Shown here piece by piece: positions 17,184 through 25,299 of a DNA stretch of 64,000 nucleotides. Within the stretch, counting starts at the first letter, position 1, and each line of letters opens with the position of its first letter. Source of the DNA: Oceanicaulis sp. MMSF_3324 (GTDB lineage Bacteria > Pseudomonadota > Alphaproteobacteria > Caulobacterales > Maricaulaceae). Where the stretch lies: contig NZ_JASHIU010000001.1 of NCBI RefSeq assembly GCF_030733545.1, forward strand, positions 1 to 64,000, given 5' to 3'. The notes below the pieces were generated by a model, which was given only the letters and a program-made list of their open reading frames with translations, was not told the DNA's origin and did no database searches. The position numbers and the translations under genes are program-made.

Positions 17184-20100
17184 CTAGCCCCGGTCGACAA
17201 CGGCGGCCAGCTCACGCAATTGCGTTGAGCAGATGGCCACTTTCGAGAGCGTCCAGCCGCCAGCCGAGGACACTTCCTCGAGCGCCCGGTCGGCGCGCCG
17301 GACCATGATGTCCTGGGACTCCGCCCAGGCCGCAACCACCTCTTCGGCCCAGTCCGAACCGGCGGAGGCCAGGTCCTTGGCGAGATCGGTGCGCTCGGTT
17401 TTGACGTAATCCATCATGCCTTCGCAGATGGCCTGCTGGCTTCCATACAGGTCCTCGATCAGACGGCGCATGGCCAGACGGTCCCAGTGCAGGGTCGAGG
17501 AGAGCTGATTGCCCGCCGCCCGCAGGCGGTCGAACATAAAGCGCGCGCCCACCGCGTGATACAGACGCCCCACCGCGCCCAGCGGCCAGTTGACCGCCTT
17601 GGCGAGGTCGATCACGTCCGACGACGAGGTCAGAGGACGCAAGCGCGCCACGTCACGGGCGATATCCTCGGGCGCCCCCGCCTCCACATAGGACTGGAAG
17701 CGCCGTTCAACGGCTTCACAGTCATACGGGCTGGCGATATCGGTCACGAGCGGCTTGAGCTCGTCCACGCCCGGCTGATAGGCCGCAATCACGTCCGCAA
17801 TCGGCAGGACGTCCTGACCCAGGGTCCGCCGCGACAGCCAGTAGGTCTGACGACGCAGAAGCCGGATCACCTCGTCATGAAGCGCGATCTGGACCTCGGC
17901 CGGGGCCTTGTTGTCGAGCGCATTGATCCGGTCGCTGTATTCGTTGAAGCGGAAGATGTTGCGCCCCGCCTCGAACGCCCGCGCCACGGCGGCGACGTCC
18001 GCGCTGGTGCTCTCGATGGCCCGGTTCACAAAAGTGGGGCCGCCCAGATTGATCATGTCATTGGCGAGCCGGGTCGCGATGATCTCGCGTTTCAGCCGAT
18101 GGCCCTCCATGGCGTCGGAGAACTTCTCCAGCTTGTCCGGGAAATAGGTCACCAGCGATTGCTTGAAGTGGGCGTCATCCGGCACGTCGGACTCCACCAG
18201 CTTATCAAACAGGGTGATCTTGGCGTAGCTGATCAGAACCGCGATCTCGGGACGGGTCAGGCCCAGCCCCTGGTCCTTGAGCTCCCGGATCTGGTCCGGC
18301 GCGGGCAAGCCTTCGACCTTGCGGTCCAGACGGCCATCCTGCTCCAGACGCTCCATCAGGCGCTCATGGGCGTCGAGATCCTCGACCGCGTGCTCCCGCG
18401 CGATGGTGATCGCCAGCGTCTGGTCGTAATTGTGCTCGAGAACGTGGTCCGCGACCGTGTCGGTCATCGATTCCAGCAGCGTGTTGCGGTCATCGAGCTT
18501 CATCGAGCCCTCGCGCACCATCGGGTTGAGCAGAATCTTGATGTTGACCTCGTGGTCGGAGCTGTCCACGCCCGCCGAGTTGTCGACGAAGTCCGCGTTC
18601 ACCCGGCCGCCATTGCGGGCGAATTCGATCCGCGCCGCCTGGGTCACGCCCAGATTGGCGCCCTCGCCGATGACCTTGGTGTTGAGCTCTTTCGCGTCGA
18701 TGCGCAGGGCGTCGTTCGCCTTGTCGCCCACCTGATAGTTCTGCTCGCTCGACGCCTTGATATAGGTGCCGATGCCGCCGAACCACAACAGCTCCACATC
18801 CGCTTTCAGGAGCGCGCGGATCAGGTTGGTCGCCGATGCGGCATTGCCGGTCAGACCGGTCAGCTCGCGCATTTCATCGGAGAGCTTGATGGATTTCGCA
18901 GAGCGCGGGAAGATCCCGCCGCCTTTGGAAATCAACGACTTGTCATAGTCCTGCCAGCTTGACCGCCCCTGATCAAACAGGCGCTTGCGCTCTTCCCAGG
19001 TCTTTTCAAGATCGGTCGGATTGGGATCGATGAAGATGTCGCGGTGATCAAATGCGGCCACCAGCTTGATCTGCTTGGACAGAAGCATGCCGTTGCCGAA
19101 CACGTCGCCGGACATGTCCCCGACGCCGATGACGCTGAAGGGCTCGTTCTGGATGTCCTTGCCCATTTCGCGGAAATGGCGCTGAACGCTGACCCAGCCG
19201 CCCCGGGCGGTGATGCCCATCTTCTTGTGGTCATACCCGGCTGACCCGCCCGACGCGAAGGCGTCGCCGAGCCAGAAATCGTACTCGGTCTGCGCCACGG
19301 AGTTGGCGAGGTCGGAGAAGGTGGCCGTGCCCTTGTCGGCGGCGACCACGAGATATGGATCCTCGTCATCCCAGCACACGACCTTTTCGGGCCGTTTGAC
19401 GGCGTCCTCGACCAGGTTGTCGGTGATGTCCAGAAGCCCGCGCAGGAAGGTCTTGTAGGCTTCCTGGCCCTCGGCGATCCAGGCGTCGCGATCGCCCCGA
19501 TCAGGCAATTGCTTGGGATAGAAGCCGCCCTTGGAGCCCACCGGCACGATCACGGCGTTCTTGACCTGCTGCGCCTTCACAAGGCCCAGCACCTCGGTGC
19601 GGAAGTCCTCACGACGATCCGACCAGCGCAGGCCGCCGCGTGCGACCGGGCCAAAGCGGATATGCACGCCCTCGACGCGCGGGCTCCAGACAAAGATTTC
19701 ACGATAGGGTTTGGGATCGGGCAGCTCGCGCACATCGCGGCTGGCGATCTTCATCGAGATCCAGGGCTTGGCGCGACCGTCCTCGTCGGTCTGGAAGAAG
19801 TTGGTGCGCAGCACGGCCTCGATCAGGCGCAGCATCCGGCGCAGCGCGCGGTCGTGGTCCAGGCTTTCGACCCGCTCGAGCAGGATGCGGATGGCCTTGC
19901 TGACATCCTTGGCGTGGCTCTCGCGACTTTCCTCGCCGAAATCGAGATCCGGATTGAACTTGGTGTTCACCAGCTCCAGCAGTCCACGGGCGATTTCGGG
20001 GTTCGCCGCCAGCGCCTCTTCCTGAATGGATTGCGACGGGTCGAGCCCGGTCTGCTGGCGATAGCGGGCGACCGTGCGCAGGAAGGCGGCTTCGCGCCAG

Positions 20101-22091
20101 CTGACCCCGATGCCCAGCACCAGCTTGTTGAAGCCATCATCCTCGGTCTGGCCGGCCAGCACCGCGAGCAGCGCGTCCTCGAACGCCGCCGCCTCATCAT
20201 CGATCTTGCTGGCGCCATCGCCGCTCAGGGACGCTTCGAACTCGTGCACCCAGACCGTCTCGGAGCTGTTTTCCCCATGGCGCTGGACCGGGTACCCGGC
20301 TTCGGCGAGCACATGCAGGCCCAGATTTTCCAGGACGGGCATGACGCCGGACAGCGCCACCGGCTCGCCGCAGCGATACAGCTTCACCCGCAGGCGGTTC
20401 TCGCCGTCCGTCTCGACGCGATAGGCGCGCGCCGCGGTGTCCGCCGACGATTTGACCCGCTCCATGCGGCCGATATCGGCCAGGGCGTCTTCAGGCGAGA
20501 AACGCTCGCGATACCCGGCGGAATAGCCATCGAGATAGCGCGTCACCGCCCGCCGCAGCTCGGCGTCGCCCGCATTGCGCGCAGCATTGTGCAACTCGTC
20601 TTCCCAGGTCCGCGCCAGCGCCGCGATCTCGCGGTCGAGCTCGGACGGATCGGGCTCGGGATGATTGAACGGATCAAGCCCGATGATGAAGTGGACCCGG
20701 GCCAGCGGCGCATCGCCGAATTGCGGATAGAACGCAGACAGACGACCGTTGAAGGCTTCGCGGATCTTCTCGCCCGCCAGTTCGCGCACCTTCGAATTAT
20801 AGCGGTCGCGCGGCACGAAGAGCAGGCAGGAGACAAACCGGTCAAACTGGTCGCGGCGCATGAACAGCTTGGTGCGCGGACGGTCGTGCAGATGCAGGAT
20901 GCCCAGCGAGATATCCAGCAGATCCTGTTCCTCGGTCTGGAACAGCTCGTCACGGGGATAGTTCTCGACGATATTCTGCAGCTTCTTGGCGGAGTGCGAG
21001 CCCGGCGCCTTGGCGGCCTTGTCGAGCACGCGGCGCACCTTGCGACGGATCAGCGGCACCTCGCGCGCCATCTGGTCATACGCCTCGGCGGTGAACAGGC
21101 CCACAAAGCGGGTTTCACCCACCACATTGCCGTCGGCGTCATACCGTTTGACCCCGATATAATCCATGTAGACGCGACGATGGACGCGGCTCTTCATGTT
21201 CGCCTTGGCGACGATCACCGGCGAGGGCGCGCGCATATAGGCCTCGATCGCCGGGGTCAGCATCATCGGTTCGGCGCTCTTGCGCAGCACCTTGCGCTCG
21301 GGGTCACGCAGCACGCCCCGCCCGCTTTCCGATTTGACCTCGGGCTTGTGGTCGCCCTCCATGCCCTTGTCGAAGTCGAACTGATAGGTCCGGCTGCCCA
21401 GGAAGGCGAAATGGTTGTCGCGCAACCAGCGCAGGAAGGCGACGGCCTCTTCCTGCTCTTCCTTGGAGGCGGATGTGTTGGCGTTGGTCAGATGGTCGAT
21501 CGCATCGTCCATCTCCGCGCGCATGTCGTTCCAGTCCTCGACCGCATCGCGCACATCATCGAGGGTGGCGCGCACGCCCGCTTCCAGGCGCTCGCGCACA
21601 TCATCGCTGAGCAGGTCCAGATGGACCTGGATCATGGACTCGTTCAGGCAACGCCCGCCGGACGCCACACGCTGGCCGTCATCATCCCGGCGCACCTGCA
21701 CCACGGGGTGGAACATGGCCAGGACATCCAGACCCTGGCTGGCGATCTCGCCCATGACCGAGTCCACGAGGAAGGGGCGGTCCTGGCCGATGACCTCGAG
21801 GATGTCGCGCTCCAGGCTGCGACCGTCCGCACCTTGCGCCGTGCGGACCCGGACCAGCAATTTGTCCGATCCGCGCTCTGAGCCATAGCGCCAGAACTCT
21901 TCGGCCAGGGAGATCGCATCCTGTTCGGAGATGCCGGCGAGATCATCCGCCAGCGCATCGCCCCAGAGCTGTTCCAGGAAGCTGGCGGCATCAGGCCCGC
22001 TATCGCCAAACGCCGCAGCAAAACGGCTTTGGGCGGCCTTTAAAAAGGCCTCTTTGTCATATGCGTGTCTGACGCTGACCACGGCGTTCAT
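17184..22091 (-). CDS. gdhZ: NAD-specific glutamate dehydrogenase (GDH180/large type)
   Basis: A 1635-aa protein, the usual size for the large bacterial NAD-GDH family, with long N-terminal regulatory ACT-like regions (to about 700), a central catalytic core and a C-terminal extension. Core motifs include KNAVIVPVGSKGGF, GGSAGYDHKKMGITARGGWV and GVGDMSGDVFGNG. It deaminates glutamate to 2-oxoglutarate and ammonium. In Caulobacter the homologue GdhZ also couples nutrient status to division; whether that applies here is unknown. It is the natural sink for glutamate made by the hut operon in this window. A strong inverted repeat lies 42 bp upstream. Confidence 0.95.
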   Translation of the reverse strand: MNAVVSVRHAYDKEAFLKAAQSRFAAAFGDSGPDAASFLEQLWGDALADDLAGISEQDAISLAEEFWRYGSERGSDKLLVRVRTAQGADGRSLERDILEVIGQDRPFLVDSVMGEIASQGLDVLAMFHPVVQVRRDDDGQRVASGGRCLNESMIQVHLDLLSDDVRERLEAGVRATLDDVRDAVEDWNDMRAEMDDAIDHLTNANTSASKEEQEEAVAFLRWLRDNHFAFLGSRTYQFDFDKGMEGDHKPEVKSESGRGVLRDPERKVLRKSAEPMMLTPAIEAYMRAPSPVIVAKANMKSRVHRRVYMDYIGVKRYDADGNVVGETRFVGLFTAEAYDQMAREVPLIRRKVRRVLDKAAKAPGSHSAKKLQNIVENYPRDELFQTEEQDLLDISLGILHLHDRPRTKLFMRRDQFDRFVSCLLFVPRDRYNSKVRELAGEKIREAFNGRLSAFYPQFGDAPLARVHFIIGLDPFNHPEPDPSELDREIAALARTWEDELHNAARNAGDAELRRAVTRYLDGYSAGYRERFSPEDALADIGRMERVKSSADTAARAYRVETDGENRLRVKLYRCGEPVALSGVMPVLENLGLHVLAEAGYPVQRHGENSSETVWVHEFEASLSGDGASKIDDEAAAFEDALLAVLAGQTEDDGFNKLVLGIGVSWREAAFLRTVARYRQQTGLDPSQSIQEEALAANPEIARGLLELVNTKFNPDLDFGEESRESHAKDVSKAIRILLERVESLDHDRALRRMLRLIEAVLRTNFFQTDEDGRAKPWISMKIASRDVRELPDPKPYREIFVWSPRVEGVHIRFGPVARGGLRWSDRREDFRTEVLGLVKAQQVKNAVIVPVGSKGGFYPKQLPDRGDRDAWIAEGQEAYKTFLRGLLDITDNLVEDAVKRPEKVVCWDDEDPYLVVAADKGTATFSDLANSVAQTEYDFWLGDAFASGGSAGYDHKKMGITARGGWVSVQRHFREMGKDIQNEPFSVIGVGDMSGDVFGNGMLLSKQIKLVAAFDHRDIFIDPNPTDLEKTWEERKRLFDQGRSSWQDYDKSLISKGGGIFPRSAKSIKLSDEMRELTGLTGNAASATNLIRALLKADVELLWFGGIGTYIKASSEQNYQVGDKANDALRIDAKELNTKVIGEGANLGVTQAARIEFARNGGRVNADFVDNSAGVDSSDHEVNIKILLNPMVREGSMKLDDRNTLLESMTDTVADHVLEHNYDQTLAITIAREHAVEDLDAHERLMERLEQDGRLDRKVEGLPAPDQIRELKDQGLGLTRPEIAVLISYAKITLFDKLVESDVPDDAHFKQSLVTYFPDKLEKFSDAMEGHRLKREIIATRLANDMINLGGPTFVNRAIESTSADVAAVARAFEAGRNIFRFNEYSDRINALDNKAPAEVQIALHDEVIRLLRRQTYWLSRRTLGQDVLPIADVIAAYQPGVDELKPLVTDIASPYDCEAVERRFQSYVEAGAPEDIARDVARLRPLTSSSDVIDLAKAVNWPLGAVGRLYHAVGARFMFDRLRAAGNQLSSTLHWDRLAMRRLIEDLYGSQQAICEGMMDYVKTERTDLAKDLASAGSDWAEEVVAAWAESQDIMVRRADRALEEVSSAGGWTLSKVAICSTQLRELAAVVDRG

Positions 22092-22132
22092 ATCAAGGGG
22101 CTCCTGGACGGAAAAATGGTGGACGGTGGACG

Positions 22133-22157
22133 ATGTTCATCGAATAACCATGAACAT
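22133..22157. promoter_or_regulatory. Inverted repeat upstream of gdhZ
   Basis: ATGTTCAT (22133-22140) and ATGAACAT (22150-22157) are perfect reverse complements separated by 9 bp. The site sits in the 188-bp divergent spacer, 42 bp before the glutamate dehydrogenase start and about 120 bp before the SDR start. Arm length and spacing fit a dimeric regulator site. The regulator is unknown. Confidence 0.55.
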
Positions 22158-22279
22158 ATAGCCCGCAGCCTACTCTCGCCTGCGCTGGGTTCAAGCGGTA
22201 CTGAGCGGCTAGACCTGCAATCTTGGCTGTGCTTGATTCCAGCCCAACAAAACAACAGATTTCCACATCGGAGACGACC

Positions 22280-22969
22280 ATGCCTCACGCTCTTATTACG
22301 GGCGCCAATCGCGGGCTCGGCCTTGAGCATGTCAGCCAACTTCTTAAGCGGGAATGGACGATCAGCGCCGCAGTGCGCGATCCTGAGTCCGCCGACGCCC
22401 TCAAGGCGCTCGACCCGGGCGATGGCCGCCTCGAGATTCTGCTCTATGACGCCTCGGACCTGAACGCCGCCAAGGCGCTCAAGGAAAAAGTCACCGGACC
22501 GCTGGACATCCTGTTCGCCAATGCCGGCGTGATGGGTCCGAAAGAGCAATCCTTCGGCGAGGCCGCCAATGACGGCTTCCTCGACACGTTCCGCATCAAT
22601 ACGCTGGCGCCGCTGGCGCTGGCCGAAGCCTTCGCGGACCAGGTGGCCCAAAGCCAGCTCAAGGTGATCGCGCTGCAATCGAGCCGCATGGGCTCCATCG
22701 CCGACAATGACAGCGGCGGCCGCTACGCCTATCGCGCGTCCAAGGCGGCGCTGAACGCCGTGGGCAAGTCGCTGAGCATCGATCTTCAGGACAAGGGTGT
22801 GGTCGTGCTGGTCCTGCATCCGGGCTGGGTGCGCACCGATATGGGCGGGCCGAACGGGCTGATGACGCCGAGTGAATCGGTCAGCGCCCAACTCGACCTG
22901 ATCGCGCGCGCCAATCCGGCGATGAGCGGGCGCTTCTTCCATATCAGCGGCGAGGACCTGCCCTGGTAG
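22280..22969 (+). CDS. Short-chain dehydrogenase/reductase
   Basis: A 229-aa SDR with the nucleotide-binding GANRGLGLEHV loop near the N-terminus, NAG in ILFANAGVMG, and a YRASKAALN catalytic Tyr-x3-Lys. The C-terminus (HPGWVRTDMGGPNGLMTPSES) matches the CsgA/C-factor-like SDR group. The substrate is unknown. The start at 22280 was chosen because the protein then opens directly on the Rossmann strand (MPHALITGANRG) with GGAGACGACC upstream. A strong terminator follows the stop. Confidence 0.9.
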   Translation: MPHALITGANRGLGLEHVSQLLKREWTISAAVRDPESADALKALDPGDGRLEILLYDASDLNAAKALKEKVTGPLDILFANAGVMGPKEQSFGEAANDGFLDTFRINTLAPLALAEAFADQVAQSQLKVIALQSSRMGSIADNDSGGRYAYRASKAALNAVGKSLSIDLQDKGVVVLVLHPGWVRTDMGGPNGLMTPSESVSAQLDLIARANPAMSGRFFHISGEDLPW

Positions 22970-22994
22970 GGCCACAGCCTTGAACACCGCGCAT

Positions 22995-23032
22995 CAAAAA
23001 ACCCCGCAGCCAGGCTGCGGGGTTTCTTTTTG
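22995..23032. terminator. Bidirectional intrinsic terminator
   Basis: An 11-bp perfect stem AACCCCGCAGC/GCTGCGGGGTT (23000-23010 with 23014-23024) and a 3-nt loop, with T-rich flanks on both strands (TTTCTTTTT on plus, TTTTTTG on minus). It ends the SDR gene and could equally stop transcription arriving from the minus-strand small gene at 23158-23259. Confidence 0.9.
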
Positions 23033-23037
23033 CAAGC

Positions 23038-23075
23038 GGCGCCGCCGGACGGGGACAGGCTTGTCCGGCGGCGCC
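23038..23075. repeat. 13-bp GC-rich hairpin
   Basis: GGCGCCGCCGGAC (23038-23050) pairs perfectly with GTCCGGCGGCGCC (23063-23075) around a 12-nt loop. It follows the bidirectional terminator by 5 bp and has no T-tract of its own. On the minus strand it lies between the small gene at 23158-23259 and the shared terminator, so it would be in that gene's 3' untranslated region. Confidence 0.75.
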
Positions 23076-23157
23076 TGCAGGCCTCATCGGGCAGGCTGGG
23101 GGGACGCACTCTGAGGCCTGTTCTGTTCACTGACGCGTTTCATCGAATCGCGTTCAT

Positions 23158-23259
23158 TTATCCCGTGATGTAGAGCCCCTCGCCTGAAGCGCAAGCGGCT
23201 ATGAGGCTGAGAGTCAGAAAAATACCAGTTGCGATCACCAGTGAGATGGCGCGGGTCAT
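23158..23259 (-). CDS. 33-aa lipoprotein-like small membrane protein
   Basis: A short frame encoding one hydrophobic helix (about 4-22) that ends in a lipobox-like IAAC at 20-23, leaving a very short tail CASGEGLYITG. The ATG at 23257-23259 has GAAGG 7 nt upstream on the minus strand. Independent support comes from the bidirectional terminator at 22995-23032, which would serve a convergent transcript, and from a long hairpin in the putative 5' leader (23316-23360). The signal-like N-terminus has only one basic residue, so a simple inner-membrane peptide is an alternative to a lipoprotein. I know no named family for it. Confidence 0.5.
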   Translation of the reverse strand: MTRAISLVIATGIFLTLSLIAACASGEGLYITG

Positions 23260-23315
23260 GGCTGAACCTTCTTTCTTTTCTTGTGTCCGGCTTCATGCCG
23301 GTTGGCGAAGGGCGG

Positions 23316-23360
23316 AGCCGGGCAGACGCTGAAAGACAAGGCTTTCAGCGTCTTCCGGCT
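23316..23360. repeat. Long interrupted hairpin in leader of small gene
   Basis: AGACGCTGAAAG (23324-23335) pairs perfectly with CTTTCAGCGTCT (23342-23353) over a 6-nt loop, and an outer AGCCGG/CCGGCT pair (23316-23321 with 23355-23360) extends the stem to 18 bp with a small internal loop. No T-tract adjoins on either strand. It is 57 nt upstream of the minus-strand small gene and about 180 bp upstream of the plus-strand PepSY gene. Confidence 0.75.
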
Positions 23361-23537
23361 GGGGAGAGGTCCGGTGGGGGGATCCGGCTCCGCATTCGCA
23401 ATCGAGGATATGGGGCGCACGCGACCGTTTCGCCAGACACGTCCGCTCACAGCTGTGTGAAAGATGTATTTCCGGATCGGCAATATTCCGGGGCACACTC
23501 ACCACATATCAGACTCATGGATTGGGGGAGGCTTGAG

Positions 23538-24254
23538 ATGATGGTTCTTCGCACGGCCGTAAGGGTGCACAAATGGCTGGCCCTGATCATCGGCATTCAG
23601 GTGATGATCTGGATCCTGGGCGGGCTGGTGATGAGCGCCCTGCCCATCGAGCGTGTCCGCGGCGAGCACAATATCGCCCGTCATGCGCCTCTCATGGCGG
23701 ACCCTGCCGACCTGAAATCCGTCGAGGAAGCAGCCGCGATCGCGGGTTTTGACACGCTGGAAAGCGCCGCCCTGACCCATCTTGCAGGCGCTCCGGCCTG
23801 GCGTCTGGAGAGCGCCGGTCGGACAATCGTCATCGACGCCGTCACAGGCGCGCGCCTGTCGCCGGTGGATGAAGCGCTGGCTCGCACCATCGCCCGACAC
23901 GATTTTGCGCCGGAGGCCGAAATCGAGGCCGCGCAGCTGCTCAACGATCCGCCCTCCGAATACGGGCCGGGCGGCGAAGTCTGGCAGATCCGCTTCGCCG
24001 ACGCCGACCAGACCCGTTTGTACATTGACCCCGATACCGGCGTCGTGCGGGCGCGCCGGTCCGACACCTGGCGGGTGTTCGACCTGTTCTGGCGATTGCA
24101 CGTGATGGATTATGACGACGGGGCGGACTTCAACCATCCCCTGCTCATCATCTCGGCGGCCCTCGGGCTGCTGGTGGCCCTGGCCGGTCTTGTCATCCTG
24201 TTCATCCGGATGCGGCGCAGCTGGATGATCTGGCGCGCATCGCGATCGGTCTGA
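23538..24254 (+). CDS. PepSY-domain inner-membrane protein
   Basis: A 238-aa protein with an N-terminal transmembrane helix (about 10-40, WLALIIGIQVMIWILGG), a soluble region with PepSY-like segments (WQIRFADADQTRLYIDPDTGVV), and a C-terminal helix (LLIISAALGLLVALAGLVILF). The RLHVMDYDDGADFNHPLL segment before the last helix is typical of PepSY-associated membrane proteins, some of which act in siderophore-iron reduction. Role here is not established. The start at 23538 follows GGGGGAGG at an 8-nt spacing; longer upstream frames run through the hairpin region and lack a Shine-Dalgarno site. Confidence 0.82.
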   Translation: MMVLRTAVRVHKWLALIIGIQVMIWILGGLVMSALPIERVRGEHNIARHAPLMADPADLKSVEEAAAIAGFDTLESAALTHLAGAPAWRLESAGRTIVIDAVTGARLSPVDEALARTIARHDFAPEAEIEAAQLLNDPPSEYGPGGEVWQIRFADADQTRLYIDPDTGVVRARRSDTWRVFDLFWRLHVMDYDDGADFNHPLLIISAALGLLVALAGLVILFIRMRRSWMIWRASRSV

Positions 24255-24263
24255 GAGATGGGA

Positions 24264-24348
24264 GCGGGGCGGAGCCTGTCACAGGCGGTCCAGAGGGATT
24301 GGGGGCCGTTCACCTTTGGGGGAAAGGCTGACGGATGATCCGCCCCGC
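24264..24348. ncRNA. Candidate structured RNA with multi-branch fold
   Basis: A closing stem GCGGGGCGGA (24264-24273) with TCCGCCCCGC (24339-24348), 10 perfect pairs, encloses two hairpins. The first is GCCTG-TCA-CAGGC at 24274-24286. The second is an internally looped stem, CCGT and CCTTT pairing with AAAGG and ACGG, at 24306-24334. No protein-coding gene covers the interval. I cannot match it to a known RNA family, and the strand is undetermined. Confidence 0.35.
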
Positions 24349-24400
24349 ACAGTCCATCCTGTGATCGCAGCGTCGGGGAGACGCATTCTTCAAACAGACC

Positions 24401-24464
24401 TGCCGGCCCGAGGCCGGCAACTGGGAACTTGCCCGGTCAAATCGACCGGCTGCAGGTGCAAGTT
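24401..24464. repeat. Tandem hairpins beside tRNA-Gly
   Basis: TGCCGGCC-CGA-GGCCGGCA forms a hairpin at 24401-24419. Next to it AACTTGC (24426-24432) pairs with GCAAGTT (24458-24464) around an inner hairpin CCGGTC/GACCGG (24433-24438 with 24444-24449). On the minus strand these lie just 3' of the tRNA-Gly gene, beginning about 20 nt after its CCA. Confidence 0.6.
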
Positions 24465-24484
24465 ATATTGTCGTCTGAAGAAAA

Positions 24485-24559
24485 TGGAGCGGGCGATGCG
24501 ATTCGAACGCACGACCCTCACCTTGGCAAGGTGATGCTCTACCCCTGAGCTACGCCCGC
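24485..24559 (-). tRNA. tRNA-Gly (anticodon GCC), CCA encoded
   Basis: Read on the minus strand the gene begins GCGGGCGTAGCTCAGGGGTA and shows a complete cloverleaf: 7-bp acceptor stem (GCGGGCG/CGCCCGC), D arm, anticodon stem CACCT/AGGTG around TTGCCAA with anticodon GCC at 24525-24527, and a T arm containing GTTCGAATC. The CCA end is encoded. It decodes GGC and GGU. Confidence 0.97.
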
Positions 24560-24700
24560 TCACTACCTGCGTACAGGGTCCGGCTTGCGCCGAGGCCGGG
24601 TATATCGCTCATCGCCGTTTGTTTTGCAAGCCCGTCTTGTGCAGCTTTTGCAGTGGACCTGCATCTTGCCTGAAATCCCTTGTGCTGCTGAGCTGCGCCG

Positions 24701-25222
24701 ATGATGACGACACCGCCCCCGCCTGCTCCGCCCGCTTCACGCAACGCCCTGTTCGCCTATCTCGATGCGCTCGGGATCGCCCATGAAACGCGCGACCATG
24801 CTCCGGTCTTCACCGTCGAGGAAGGCGAGGCCATCAAGCTCGACATGCCGGGCGGGCACACCAAGAACCTCTTTCTCAAGGACAAGAAGGGCGCGCTGAT
24901 CCTGATCTCGGCCCTGCAATCCACCCAGGTGGCGCTCAAGCGCCTGCACCATACGCTCGGCTGTGGCCGCCTCTCCTTTGGCAAGGCCGACCTCATGGAA
25001 GAGACGCTGGGCGTGACCCCGGGCTCGGTGACTGCCTTCGCGATCATCAATGATCCCGAACACAAGGTGCGTTTCATCCTGGATGAAGCGCTGATGGCCA
25101 ATGACATCGTCAATTTCCATCCGCTGAAAAACGACGCCACCACCGCCATCCGCTCCCAGGACCTTTTGACCTTCGTGCGGGCGTTGGGGCGTGCTCCGGA
25201 AATTGTGAAGCTTGATGAGTGA
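24701..25222 (+). CDS. YbaK/prolyl-tRNA editing domain protein
   Basis: A 173-aa free-standing editing domain of the INS superfamily. The motif [14 protein letters not shown] contains the catalytic lysine region, and the C-terminal part ([22 protein letters not shown]) matches the ProX/PrdX-like prolyl-tRNA deacylases that remove mischarged alanine from tRNA-Pro. It opens with a Pro-rich segment. The gene is 142 bp from the tRNA gene, on the opposite strand, and starts a five-gene housekeeping cluster. Confidence 0.88.
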   Translation: MMTTPPPPAPPASRNALFAYLDALGIAHETRDHAPVFTVEEGEAIKLDMPGGHTKNLFLKDKKGALILISALQSTQVALKRLHHTLGCGRLSFGKADLMEETLGVTPGSVTAFAIINDPEHKVRFILDEALMANDIVNFHPLKNDATTAIRSQDLLTFVRALGRAPEIVKLDE

Positions 25223-25299
25223 GCCCGCGCGCTTGCATCCCGGCGCGCAAACGGCCACCTAGAGACCCAACGGATTATCGCCCCAGACGGGAGGCCTTT

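Noticed and set aside
19509-21881. 790-codon open frame antisense to glutamate dehydrogenase
   Set aside because: It lies wholly inside the GDH gene on the other strand, has no recognisable domain and an amino-acid mix (His, Arg, Gln, Ala, Gly) typical of the reverse frame of GC-rich genes.
24316-24534. 72-codon frame running into the tRNA-Gly gene
   Set aside because: It starts with TTG inside a predicted hairpin and reads through the tRNA antisense strand, which is a frequent false gene call.
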